In this document: one piece after another, positions 1 to 7,385 of the stretch
How the letters are laid out: the number at the start of each line of letters is the position of its first letter
Position numbering within the stretch: position 1 is the stretch's first letter
Assembly: GCA_020638975.1 (NCBI GenBank)
Contig: JACKHN010000030.1
Location: 1-64,000, forward strand
Length of the DNA stretch: 64,000 bases
Source: Planctomycetaceae bacterium
GTDB lineage: Bacteria; Planctomycetota; Planctomycetia; Pirellulales; Pirellulaceae
Reading direction: 5' to 3'
Position numbers and translations under genes: made by a program
The notes under the pieces: model-generated
What the model was told of the DNA's origin: nothing
Seen by the model: only the letters and a program-made list of their open reading frames with translations
Database searches by the model: none

Positions 1-1
1 C

Positions 2-382
2 GATTTGATCTCGATGCTGAAGAGTTTCGCGTATTACGACTATGACTACGGCTATGGAGCGACGGCTGCCGTCTTGTCGGACTTAGTGCGGACGGCCGAC
101 GTTACCAATTCATCCGGGCAATCGCTCGGAAGGCGAGCCTGCATCCGTTTCGAACAGACGTTACGTCCTTCGGCGACGGAATGGCAGGCGTACAAGGCTG
201 GATCGGTCTCCTGGTCCAGCTTGCCGTGGGTACAAGGCGTGTACGGAGCAACGACCGGCCAGCGGCAATCACTGTGCCGGGTCGAGTTGCAACTGCGGCC
301 GGGCGACGTTGACTTGCACGACAAGCAAATCGCCATTCCGTTCTTTGGTTCGGCGGCCATCTACTATCAATTGGAGCGTTAG
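2..382 (+). CDS. C-terminal part of a probable minor pilin-like protein (5' end outside window)
   Basis: The frame is open from the first bases of the window and ends at TAG 380-382, so only the last ~127 residues are visible; a TTG at 5 is unlikely to be the true start. The fragment has a Tyr/Gly-rich stretch (YYDYDYGYG) and ends in a beta-rich segment (VELQLRPGDVDLHD). I do not recognise a named domain. Its stop is directly followed by the ATG of the LamG protein, and all following genes on this strand are pilus/type II secretion-like, so a minor (pseudo)pilin role is inferred from context only. Confidence 0.45.
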   Translation, partial: DLISMLKSFAYYDYDYGYGATAAVLSDLVRTADVTNSSGQSLGRRACIRFEQTLRPSATEWQAYKAGSVSWSSLPWVQGVYGATTGQRQSLCRVELQLRPGDVDLHDKQIAIPFFGSAAIYYQLER

Positions 383-2746
383 ATGGTCAGTCTGGTGAAT
401 TGCCGACGGTTATCCCGCTCGCCGATGGCGTTGTGGCTTCTCGTACGACGGCCCTCCGAGGACGTCGTGATGCATTCGACGGCCTCGGAGGGCCGCTGTA
501 GGTCGCTTGCAAAAGCGACATTGCCAACCGCGTACAGTAGAGTTTGCCACGCTGCGTCGCGCCACGACCGCCGCGGTGTAAGCGTGATACTTGTGTTGGC
601 ACTGGTTTCGATGACGTTGGCTCTGTCTTACGCAATGCTGCGTACTCAAGCCACGATCGAGCAAACCGAACGCAACTCAAGCCATCGCGCGACCGCACGC
701 CAAGCCGCCATGACCGGTATGAGCGTCGCACTGCGCACGATCAACGAGCCAACTTGGGGTGGCGTTGATACTGGATTGAGCGGCAGCTTGGGGGATGGAT
801 CAACGTATGCCGTCTCCTTCGAAACCGGCGACGCATCACTCGCCGTCAGCGATCCTGATTACTCCGAGTATCCGTATCGATTGACGATCAATGCGATCGG
901 CAGTGTTGTCGATCCCGCGAATCCTCAGATTCAGTCGACCCACAGAATCCGATCGGTCGTGCAACTCGTGCGGCGAAAGTTGTCCGACGCTCCCAGTAAC
1001 TGGTCGACGATCAAACCGTATACCGTCTATCAATGGGGCACTGGCAGCGGTCGCGAAGTGGATATCGAATTTCCGGTGCGCATCAACGGTCCGGTCTACT
1101 TTCAGAATCGGATCAACTACCTATCGGATTACCCCAATGACGGTGACGAGAAACCGTTTGACGGTTCGATCGATGAAGTGATGGTGCTCGGCGCGTCGGC
1201 CTCGTCCATGGTGGTCGAAGCCATTCAGGCCGGTACGCTGACTCTGCAAACTCTTGTCGCAATACCGGCAGCGAATGCTGTTGCGTGGTGGCGATTCAAT
1301 GAGGCGAATGGAAGCACGATCGCAGTTGATGCGTTGGGGAACTACAACGGTCGCTATGAGGGAAGTGCTGCGGGGGGAACCCCTGGGCCTACGCAGGGTG
1401 GATCGGGATCCGCGGTCTTCGATGGATACGACGATCATATCGATGTCGGCCCTGTCAATGTTAGCGGTTCGGCAATGACGATCCTGGCCTGGATAAAGGC
1501 CGACGACTTCGACTCTTCAGAAGGACGCATCCTCTCGAAGGCCACGGGAAGCAATGACAGCGATCACTATTGGATGCTGAGCACGATTGATGTCTCTGGT
1601 CGCAAGCGGCTACGGTTTCGTTTGAAGACTGACATTGGTGGAACGGATGTCTTGCAGGCTAGCACGGGCGATTTGACGACCAACACATGGACGTTTGTGG
1701 CTGCGGTGTACGACGGTGTTACCATGCGGTTGTACAAGGATGGACAGTTGGTTGGTTGGCGTTTCAAGTTCGGCTCGATTGCCACAAGTTCTTCCGTCCG
1801 CGCATCAATTGGGAACAACCCCTCGGGCAGTCCGCGAGCGCGTCTGCTGCGAGACTTGGAGGCGATGCGAGTTGCCGGGCAAGGCGATTTCCGACCAATG
1901 GCAGGGCCGATCAGCGCGCCGTTGTCGCTGACGTTGGATCACGACCGCCGATTGCTGGAAGTTGACTCGAACGTCCCGTTAAATGACGTTGTCATTGGCG
2001 GCGGGACGTCGCCGGTGACTCATCCAGGTGATGTGACGTCCTATCGGTTATACCCCGGTGGAAAATCCTACGCTCCGACACAACTCAACAGTTCGATATC
2101 GAACGTGAGTCTCGCTCCCAATCCCGTCACCAATCCGCTAGGACTCGTTAAACGTCAATCGCAGTTGGTCCTTAATAACAACGTTACTATTCAGGGGACA
2201 GTGCTTGTCTACGACTCGGGAAGTTCCGGGCGAATCGAACTGCGAGGCACGGGGATCAAAGTAGCCCCCGTATCGCTTCCATCGCTGTACGGTGATAGCA
2301 CGATCTATCAATTGCCGTCGATCATTGCACGGGACGACGTCGAAGTGTATAGCGGCAGTAGCAGTTCTCTGAGCGGATTGGTCATGGCGTGGGATGACTT
2401 GCAATGCTTTCAGGGCAAGCAGTCGACCGCATTGAGTGTGACGGGCCAATTGATCGCTGGCGAACTGGAAATTGAAGCTCGCGACGAATGGGATCAGTCT
2501 TCCTCGTGGTGGGACTCGCGGCACAAAGAGTTCCTGGCTCAACTTGGAGGTTCGTCACCAAATCCTTACTTCCCCACATGGCTCCAAACGAATCATGCTC
2601 TTGACTATCAACCAAAGTTGACCATACAACCCGATCCGTCGAGCGTCAGCTATCACTGGCATGATTGGTCGAAGCCGTTATTCGAGGCACATCCTGACGA
2701 CGGCGGACTTCGCTGGGATCTGTTGGAGTGGCAGGATGGAAATTAA
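383..2746 (+). CDS. Membrane-anchored LamG-domain protein of the pilus/secretion cluster (PilX-like)
   Basis: The open frame gives 787 residues. A hydrophobic segment (GVSVILVLALVSMTLALSYAML, about residues 65-86) followed by a polar, Glu/Gln/Arg-rich stretch (TEQ..RNSSHRATARQAAMTGM) resembles the N-terminal helix of PilX/GspK-type proteins. About residues 295-478 are a concanavalin A-like LamG domain (NAVAWWRFNE...AVFDGYDDHIDVG...WTFVAAVYDG...LYKDGQLVG...IGNNPSG). The strand that normally closes such a domain (PFDGSIDEVMVLG) lies before it, at about residues 255-268, which suggests a permuted fold. The first ~60 residues are encoded by a palindromic repeat, so the real start is uncertain: ATG 383 directly abuts the preceding stop, but ATG 470 or a later codon is possible. 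Likely a cell-surface or pilus-associated adhesin-like subunit; substrate unknown. Confidence 0.6.
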   Translation: MVSLVNCRRLSRSPMALWLLVRRPSEDVVMHSTASEGRCRSLAKATLPTAYSRVCHAASRHDRRGVSVILVLALVSMTLALSYAMLRTQATIEQTERNSSHRATARQAAMTGMSVALRTINEPTWGGVDTGLSGSLGDGSTYAVSFETGDASLAVSDPDYSEYPYRLTINAIGSVVDPANPQIQSTHRIRSVVQLVRRKLSDAPSNWSTIKPYTVYQWGTGSGREVDIEFPVRINGPVYFQNRINYLSDYPNDGDEKPFDGSIDEVMVLGASASSMVVEAIQAGTLTLQTLVAIPAANAVAWWRFNEANGSTIAVDALGNYNGRYEGSAAGGTPGPTQGGSGSAVFDGYDDHIDVGPVNVSGSAMTILAWIKADDFDSSEGRILSKATGSNDSDHYWMLSTIDVSGRKRLRFRLKTDIGGTDVLQASTGDLTTNTWTFVAAVYDGVTMRLYKDGQLVGWRFKFGSIATSSSVRASIGNNPSGSPRARLLRDLEAMRVAGQGDFRPMAGPISAPLSLTLDHDRRLLEVDSNVPLNDVVIGGGTSPVTHPGDVTSYRLYPGGKSYAPTQLNSSISNVSLAPNPVTNPLGLVKRQSQLVLNNNVTIQGTVLVYDSGSSGRIELRGTGIKVAPVSLPSLYGDSTIYQLPSIIARDDVEVYSGSSSSLSGLVMAWDDLQCFQGKQSTALSVTGQLIAGELEIEARDEWDQSSSWWDSRHKEFLAQLGGSSPNPYFPTWLQTNHALDYQPKLTIQPDPSSVSYHWHDWSKPLFEAHPDDGGLRWDLLEWQDGN
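449..519. repeat. Palindromic element inside the 5' end of the LamG gene
   Basis: A 13-bp inverted repeat has arms at 449-461 (CGGCCCTCCGAGG) and 483-495, with a 21-nt loop. A second, smaller hairpin follows directly at 502-519 (arms GTCGCTT / AAGCGAC). Both lie within the translated frame of the LamG protein, upstream of its membrane helix. They resemble the other short palindromic elements of this window. Confidence 0.7.
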
Positions 2747-2777
2747 CGAGTTGTCATCGTGAATACTCCGAGTGAGA

Positions 2778-2834
2778 CTGGCTCTGCCAGTGCGGAATTG
2801 CGAGGCAAACTTCGGACAACACTGGCAAAGCCAG
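2778..2834. repeat. Inverted repeat (CTGGCTCTGCCAGTG family)
   Basis: Between the LamG gene and the 78-residue gene, arms 2778-2792 and 2820-2834 are 15 nt long with one mismatch; each arm is itself a small palindrome (CTGGC..GCCAG). The loop is 27 nt. It could act as a transcription terminator, but there is no T-tract, so a REP-like repeat is more likely. Confidence 0.65.
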
Positions 2835-2912
2835 CGGCGCACCGTTTCAAAGAGCTGTTCCTCGTAAACGGCATAACCGTCGTGACCTTCAAGGAACGAA
2901 AGGACTTGTTAG

Positions 2913-3149
2913 ATGGCTAATAAACTGTTTGGGTGGGCGACTTTACTTAGTGCGAACCTGTTTCTATGGGGCGTGCTAAGCTTTTATGAATCTTCCAACG
3001 CCGCTCCCCCGAGCGGTCAGCCGCCTTTTGCCAATGCCGTCGAACAACGTCATGACATCATTCGTGAACTGCAACAGATCAAGACGCTGCTCCAAGAGCA
3101 GAATCAGTTGCTGCGCGCCGATGCACGGGCTGCCTCGACGAAGAAGTGA
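2913..3149 (+). CDS. Small single-pass membrane protein with coiled coil
   Basis: 78 residues. One N-terminal hydrophobic segment (about residues 5-25, WATLLSANLFLWGVLSFY) is followed by a Pro-rich linker and a heptad-like helix (about 45-70, IIRELQQIKTLLQEQNQLL) that should form a coiled coil. No named family recognised. It lies between two pilus-type genes and its 3' end overlaps the next gene's likely start by 29 nt, so translational coupling and a structural role in the pilus/secretion apparatus are plausible inferences. Confidence 0.6.
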   Translation: MANKLFGWATLLSANLFLWGVLSFYESSNAAPPSGQPPFANAVEQRHDIIRELQQIKTLLQEQNQLLRADARAASTKK

Positions 3150-3909
3150 TGCCGCTTTCTCGCTGGTCGAACTGCTGGTTGTCGTTTCGATCGTGGCAGT
3201 TATCGCCGGAGTCGTTCTGACACAATACGATTCCGTCTCTCACGATCAGATGCTTGGAACCGCCCAGGTCATCGCAGCGGACATTACGCGAGCCCGCAAT
3301 CTGGCCGTTACGAACAACACGTCGTACAAGATCACCTTCGATCGCGCAGGCAATCGCTACACACTCGCCCACAGCGGACCCAACAACGCGCTCGACGTGC
3401 TGCCGGTGTCCGCGTTTCATTCGGCGAGTGGTTCCACAACACAACACACAACGAACCTCAGCTCACTTCCGAGTGGATCAAGTGGCGTGAGGCTGGCCGT
3501 CGTTGAAGCCAATGACTCGATGATGGCCGGTTTTCCACAGCAAGTTACCGACATCGAATTCGGGCCGTTCGGGGAAACAACTCGCTCGCTACGGACCACG
3601 ATCTGGCTCGCCGCCGGTCAAAGAAAAGGGCAACGGTTCATTGGCATCGAGATCGATCCAATCACCGGATTCGCATCGATCGGCAGAGTCCAGACAGCAG
3701 TACCTTACACACTCGCCGAGGAGTACATGAACGAAGAGATGGAGTCGTACTACACGGAATTCACCAACTCGGCGGAATCAAATTACTCGGAAACCGACTA
3801 TTCGGACACGTACTACTCGGATTTCAGCGATTCGAATTACGGCGACACAGGGTCTTTAGACTATAGCAATCCGATGAGCAGCGAACTTGACTCATCGACG
3901 GCGTACTAG
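3121..3909 (+). CDS. Type IV pilin-like pseudopilin (GspH/FimT-like) with acidic Tyr/Ser tail
   Basis: ATG 3121 gives 262 residues; the frame is open further upstream, but this start leaves a short basic leader (MHGLPRRRSDAA) directly before FSLVELLVVVSIVAVIAGVV, the classic prepilin N-terminal helix with Glu at position 5 of the mature protein. The residue before the cleavage site is Ala rather than the usual Gly. The middle region (about 55-200) looks like a GspH/FimT beta domain (DITRARNLAVTNNTSYKITFD). The last ~60 residues are unusual: acidic, rich in Tyr, Ser and Asn, with repeated (D/E)(T/S)(D/N)YS-like units. The neighbours (pilMNO and secretin) support a role as a minor pseudopilin. 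Confidence 0.75.
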   Translation: MHGLPRRRSDAAFSLVELLVVVSIVAVIAGVVLTQYDSVSHDQMLGTAQVIAADITRARNLAVTNNTSYKITFDRAGNRYTLAHSGPNNALDVLPVSAFHSASGSTTQHTTNLSSLPSGSSGVRLAVVEANDSMMAGFPQQVTDIEFGPFGETTRSLRTTIWLAAGQRKGQRFIGIEIDPITGFASIGRVQTAVPYTLAEEYMNEEMESYYTEFTNSAESNYSETDYSDTYYSDFSDSNYGDTGSLDYSNPMSSELDSSTAY

Positions 3910-3937
3910 AAATGGATCGATAACAACTTCCTCGTTC

Positions 3938-3996
3938 AACTGGTAGCCGTAGGCGTCGTCGGCAACAAACACTGTCGGCGCCTACGGCTACTGGTT
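3938..3996. repeat. Inverted repeat (GTAGCCGTAGGCG family, copy 1)
   Basis: Arms 3943-3955 (GTAGCCGTAGGCG) and 3979-3991 are perfectly complementary; the flanks (..AACTGG / CTGGTT..) extend the symmetry imperfectly. It lies between the pseudopilin and pilM. The adjacent text CTTCCTCGTTCAACTGGTAGCCG recurs in opposite orientation at about 47430-47455, so this is a dispersed repeat rather than a one-off terminator. Confidence 0.7.
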
Positions 3997-4062
3997 AATA
4001 GAAATACGCGGCTTTTATCTCAGGGTCGTCCCCTGATTGTTTGACGCGCAGAAAAGCGAAAC

Positions 4063-5133
4063 ATGATTGCACGCTTCAAAAAGAGCCGATTTGGGCCAAT
4101 TGGGATCGATATCGGATCGCGCAGCGTGAAGCTCGCGCAGTTCTCAGAGGATGGGAAGCGACTGATCGAAGCCAGTCGCTGGGACTTGCCCATGCCGAAT
4201 GCCGAGGAATTGAGCGACGACGAGTTAGATGACCAAGTTGTCGAGTCGCTTGCTCAGGCCCGCGAAGGCCGAGGCTTCAAGGGCAACGACGCCGTGCTGT
4301 GCTTGAATCATCGCCAACTGTTCCTCCAAAACATTCGCGTCTCGAAGACTGCACAGGTTTCGCTTGATCGCACCGTTCAGCAGGAAGCAGCCGGTCGCAT
4401 CCCCTTCCCCGTCGCCGATGCGGAGATCCGCTATTTCGAAGCAGCGGACATTCGGCAGGGCGATGCCGTCATGAGAGAAGTCATCCTGATGGCCTGTCAT
4501 CGTCCGGTGTTGGAGCGACTATTGCGAGTTGTCGAGCGAGCGAACTTCCGTCCAGTGGCTGTGGATGTTGAACCCACATCGCTTGTGCGAACATACACGT
4601 CGCAGTTCAGACGCGACGAGGATCGAGAAGTCCGCACGATGTACGTTCACGTAGGCTTCGAGTCGACGTTGGTCGTGATCGCCCAGGGTGACGAGTTGCT
4701 GTTTGTCAAATACATCGATCTTGGAGGAAAGCAGTTCGACGAAGCGGTCTCGCGAAAGCTGAAGATGAGCATCACCGACTCCGCCGCGCTGCGCCGCAAC
4801 AACGGCGACCGTCGCAGCGACCGACAAGATCCTGAAATAACGCGAAGTGTCGCCGATGCGATACGTCCCGCCGTCGAGCGACTGGCGGGCGAACTGTCGA
4901 TGTGCGTTCGATACCACAGCGTCACGTTTCGTGGTCGACCATTGGAACGATTTGTGCTGGGCGGCGGCGAGGCTTCGGAGGCTTTGCTGGAAGCGTTAAC
5001 CAAGCGAGTGGGCGTGGCGGGCGAGTTGAGCGATCCGTTTCGGATGTATGCTCGCTCTGGAAAGTCGGGGCGAACCTGCTATTGGGACATTGCCGCCGGG
5101 CTTGCGTTGCGCGAGACCAATTCGACTGCTTAG
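4063..5133 (+). CDS. pilM: Type IV pilus assembly protein PilM
   Basis: 356 residues, the usual PilM length. PilM is a cytoplasmic actin/FtsA-like ATPase that binds the cytoplasmic end of PilN at the inner-membrane platform. Visible are the N-terminal phosphate-1-type motif (GIDIGSRSVKLAQF, about residues 12-25), the central segment PVAVDVEPTSLVRTY (about 165-180), and the second phosphate-like region (YVHVGFESTLVVIAQGDELLFVKYIDLGG). The C-terminal part contains LERFVLGGGEASEALLEAL, the adenosine-motif region. It is followed 6 nt later by pilN, consistent with one operon. Confidence 0.88.
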   Translation: MIARFKKSRFGPIGIDIGSRSVKLAQFSEDGKRLIEASRWDLPMPNAEELSDDELDDQVVESLAQAREGRGFKGNDAVLCLNHRQLFLQNIRVSKTAQVSLDRTVQQEAAGRIPFPVADAEIRYFEAADIRQGDAVMREVILMACHRPVLERLLRVVERANFRPVAVDVEPTSLVRTYTSQFRRDEDREVRTMYVHVGFESTLVVIAQGDELLFVKYIDLGGKQFDEAVSRKLKMSITDSAALRRNNGDRRSDRQDPEITRSVADAIRPAVERLAGELSMCVRYHSVTFRGRPLERFVLGGGEASEALLEALTKRVGVAGELSDPFRMYARSGKSGRTCYWDIAAGLALRETNSTA

Positions 5134-5139
5134 ATCAAT

Positions 5140-5874
5140 ATGAAAAACATCGACTTCCTACCAGACCGATATCAAGAACGCGACCTCAAACGAAAGGCCA
5201 CGCTCTGGCAGTACGCCCTGCTACTGGGGTTTGGCAGTGTGCTACTGGCGGCGACACTCGGCCAGTTTGTGATGAAGCGGTCGCTGCAAGCGAGTTTGGC
5301 TGAACTAAAGCAAGGTCGCATCGAGACGAACTTGAAACGAGAACGCGTGCAGTTGCTCAAGCAACAGCTAGGGAACACCGAGCCAGTCGCGGCGTTGTTT
5401 ACCTATTTGCAACATCCTTGGCCTCGCACACAACTAATCGCCCGGATCACCGACGCACTTCCCGAGTCCATCGTCTTGGACGGTGTCGAGATCTTCGAAC
5501 AACAACCGAACCGATCCGCCTTCAGCAGCAACGAGGCGCGTGCCGCGTCGTCCGCATCGTCGCCAGCGGCTGCCGATCTCCTCGAATTACGCGGAGACCA
5601 TGATGTCTCGCGATTGATCGTTCGCATCCGAGGTACTGCCGAGGAAACTGCCGCGCTCAACGAATACGTGCAACAACTCGGCGAAGTTCGCTTGTTTCGC
5701 AGTGTCTCACTCAGTTCGTTGCAATCGCAGGCATCCCAAGAAAAAACGATGGGCAGTGCGTTCGAGCTGAACTTGATCGTTCGACCTGGACATGGACAAC
5801 CAGGAGGCCCGAAGGGCCCATTGGCGACTCACGAGCAGATTGCTCAACACTCGGCTGGGAGGCAGGCACAATGA
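5140..5874 (+). CDS. pilN: PilN-like inner-membrane assembly protein
   Basis: 244 residues. The short cytoplasmic N-terminus MKNIDFLPDRYQER corresponds to the PilN segment that inserts into PilM (consensus xNLLPxR). It is followed by one transmembrane helix (about residues 23-44, YALLLGFGSVLLAATLGQFV) and a coiled-coil then ferredoxin-like periplasmic part. A Ser/Ala-rich linker (ARAASSASSPAAA, about residues 129-145) interrupts the periplasmic domain. The gene overlaps pilO by 4 nt (ATGA), so translation of the two is likely coupled. Confidence 0.8.
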   Translation: MKNIDFLPDRYQERDLKRKATLWQYALLLGFGSVLLAATLGQFVMKRSLQASLAELKQGRIETNLKRERVQLLKQQLGNTEPVAALFTYLQHPWPRTQLIARITDALPESIVLDGVEIFEQQPNRSAFSSNEARAASSASSPAAADLLELRGDHDVSRLIVRIRGTAEETAALNEYVQQLGEVRLFRSVSLSSLQSQASQEKTMGSAFELNLIVRPGHGQPGGPKGPLATHEQIAQHSAGRQAQ

Positions 5875-6506
5875 GCACTCACACCGGCAAGCCCAGTCCA
5901 CGACCAAATAAACCAAGTAGCGGTGTGAGCGAACCGGTCACACATACCGCTCAACCAAACACGCATGTCAAGAAGCCAAAGAGCTTGATACTGACGGCGC
6001 TGATCTCGGGAACTGCCTTGGTCTACGCAGCGTTTGTGTTCATGCCTACGCAGAAGTCGATTGCCGGCATCCGAGCCGAACTGGCATCGCAGCGCAAAGA
6101 GATCCTAGAACTTGGATCGCTTGAGAATGAAATCGTCGATCTGGAACGCCGCATCTCGGCTGTTCGAGCCACCATCGAAACGTGGGAGGATCACGCCCCT
6201 ACCCCTCAAGAGGCCGCGACATTTATCGGCGTTGTCTCGCAACTTGCGCAACAAGCTGGAGCGAACGTCGGACGCATCACTCCTCGCAGCGTTGTGAAGA
6301 TGTCGGCACTTCGACAGCATCCGGCTGACCTTGCGGTTGACGGAAATTTCGGGCAGATCGCCGAGTTCTTACGGCTGCTCGAACAGCGTCCAGAGACGAT
6401 TTGGATCACCCGATTGAACTTGACTGCTAGCGGAGAAGCTGGGGCGAATGTGCGATGTGAGCTGAGTTTCACAGTTTTTACGGATAATCCGGGTGATTCG
6501 GATTAG
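5871..6506 (+). CDS. pilO: PilO/GspM-like inner-membrane assembly protein
   Basis: 211 residues. A ~35-residue Pro/Lys-rich cytoplasmic tail leads into one transmembrane helix (SLILTALISGTALVYAAFVF, about 38-57), a coiled coil (IRAELASQRKEILELGSLENEIVDLERRI) and a compact alpha/beta periplasmic domain ending FGQIAEFLRLLEQRPETIWITRLNLT. That order is typical of PilO/GspM, which pairs with PilN. The ATG overlaps the pilN stop. Confidence 0.78.
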   Translation: MSTHTGKPSPRPNKPSSGVSEPVTHTAQPNTHVKKPKSLILTALISGTALVYAAFVFMPTQKSIAGIRAELASQRKEILELGSLENEIVDLERRISAVRATIETWEDHAPTPQEAATFIGVVSQLAQQAGANVGRITPRSVVKMSALRQHPADLAVDGNFGQIAEFLRLLEQRPETIWITRLNLTASGEAGANVRCELSFTVFTDNPGDSD

Positions 6507-6586
6507 GGCGAGCCTACTGGCAACCGATCAATAAAAGGAGTCGGTCTAACCCTAGGGCAATTGCCGTAGCGTGACCGGGCGAAGTA

Positions 6587-7321
6587 GTGAACGTTGGAAA
6601 ACTGAAGCGAGTTGCGATAAAGGAGTTCACACGCAGTCCCGCGAAGACTGGGTTCTTGGTTTTGATGCTACCCGTCGCGTTGTACTTTTGTGTTCCGCTT
6701 TTCTTAGGTGGAATGAAGAAGAAATCGTCATCCGAGGCGAACGCTCCTACCGCAGTCGATGCTGCGAATGGAGCTGACTTCGTGCTGCCAGCGGCCACAA
6801 ATACGATCGCGACGCCAAGTCCCACGACGCCGGGGTGGGTTGAGGCGGCAGGTTGGTTAGCGATCGACATGATGGCAATACCGACGGAGATCCCAGCCAG
6901 TACGAGGAACCCCTTTGCCGCGATTGTCCGAGAAGAGACCAATGAACCAACTACGGTAGATGTTGCCAACGACGAACGCGTGGAAGAATCGCAAACGGAT
7001 GAGTCGCTAGTTGAGCATGTTCAGGAGGTAGTCGCCGCGGCCAACCCGATACGCCAGTTAGGGTTGCAACTGAATGCCACGATGGTGGGGCGACGCTCGC
7101 GACTCGCAACGGTTAACGGAAAGACCTACGAAGAAGGAGAAACGATTCCTGTGGTCATCGATGCCGGGGCGGGATCGGATGTCCAGACGACGCTCCAGTT
7201 GGAATTGGACCATGTCGAACGCCGGTTCATCGTTCTGCGGTTGAATGGTCAACAACATCGTTTGAATTTGCCCAACGAGTTGCCAAAGGATGCGATCGTC
7301 GTGAAGCCTCGTTCCGAGTGA
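6587..7321 (+). CDS. PilP/GspC-like periplasmic linker protein
   Basis: 244 residues from GTG 6587. A transmembrane helix (TGFLVLMLPVALYFCVPLFLGG, about residues 20-41) is followed by a low-complexity Ala/Pro/Thr linker and, from about residue 150, a small beta domain (LGLQLNATMVGRRSRLATVNGKTYEEGETIPV) of the kind found in PilP and in the HR domain of GspC, which links the inner-membrane platform to the secretin. Sequence similarity is only by pattern; position between pilO and the secretin is the main argument. Confidence 0.6.
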   Translation: MNVGKLKRVAIKEFTRSPAKTGFLVLMLPVALYFCVPLFLGGMKKKSSSEANAPTAVDAANGADFVLPAATNTIATPSPTTPGWVEAAGWLAIDMMAIPTEIPASTRNPFAAIVREETNEPTTVDVANDERVEESQTDESLVEHVQEVVAAANPIRQLGLQLNATMVGRRSRLATVNGKTYEEGETIPVVIDAGAGSDVQTTLQLELDHVERRFIVLRLNGQQHRLNLPNELPKDAIVVKPRSE

Positions 7322-7385
7322 AGGTCGGCGGGCGTTCATTAGTGAAGAGACGGTTTGTTACACCTAGACAGGTCATGGAAGACCC

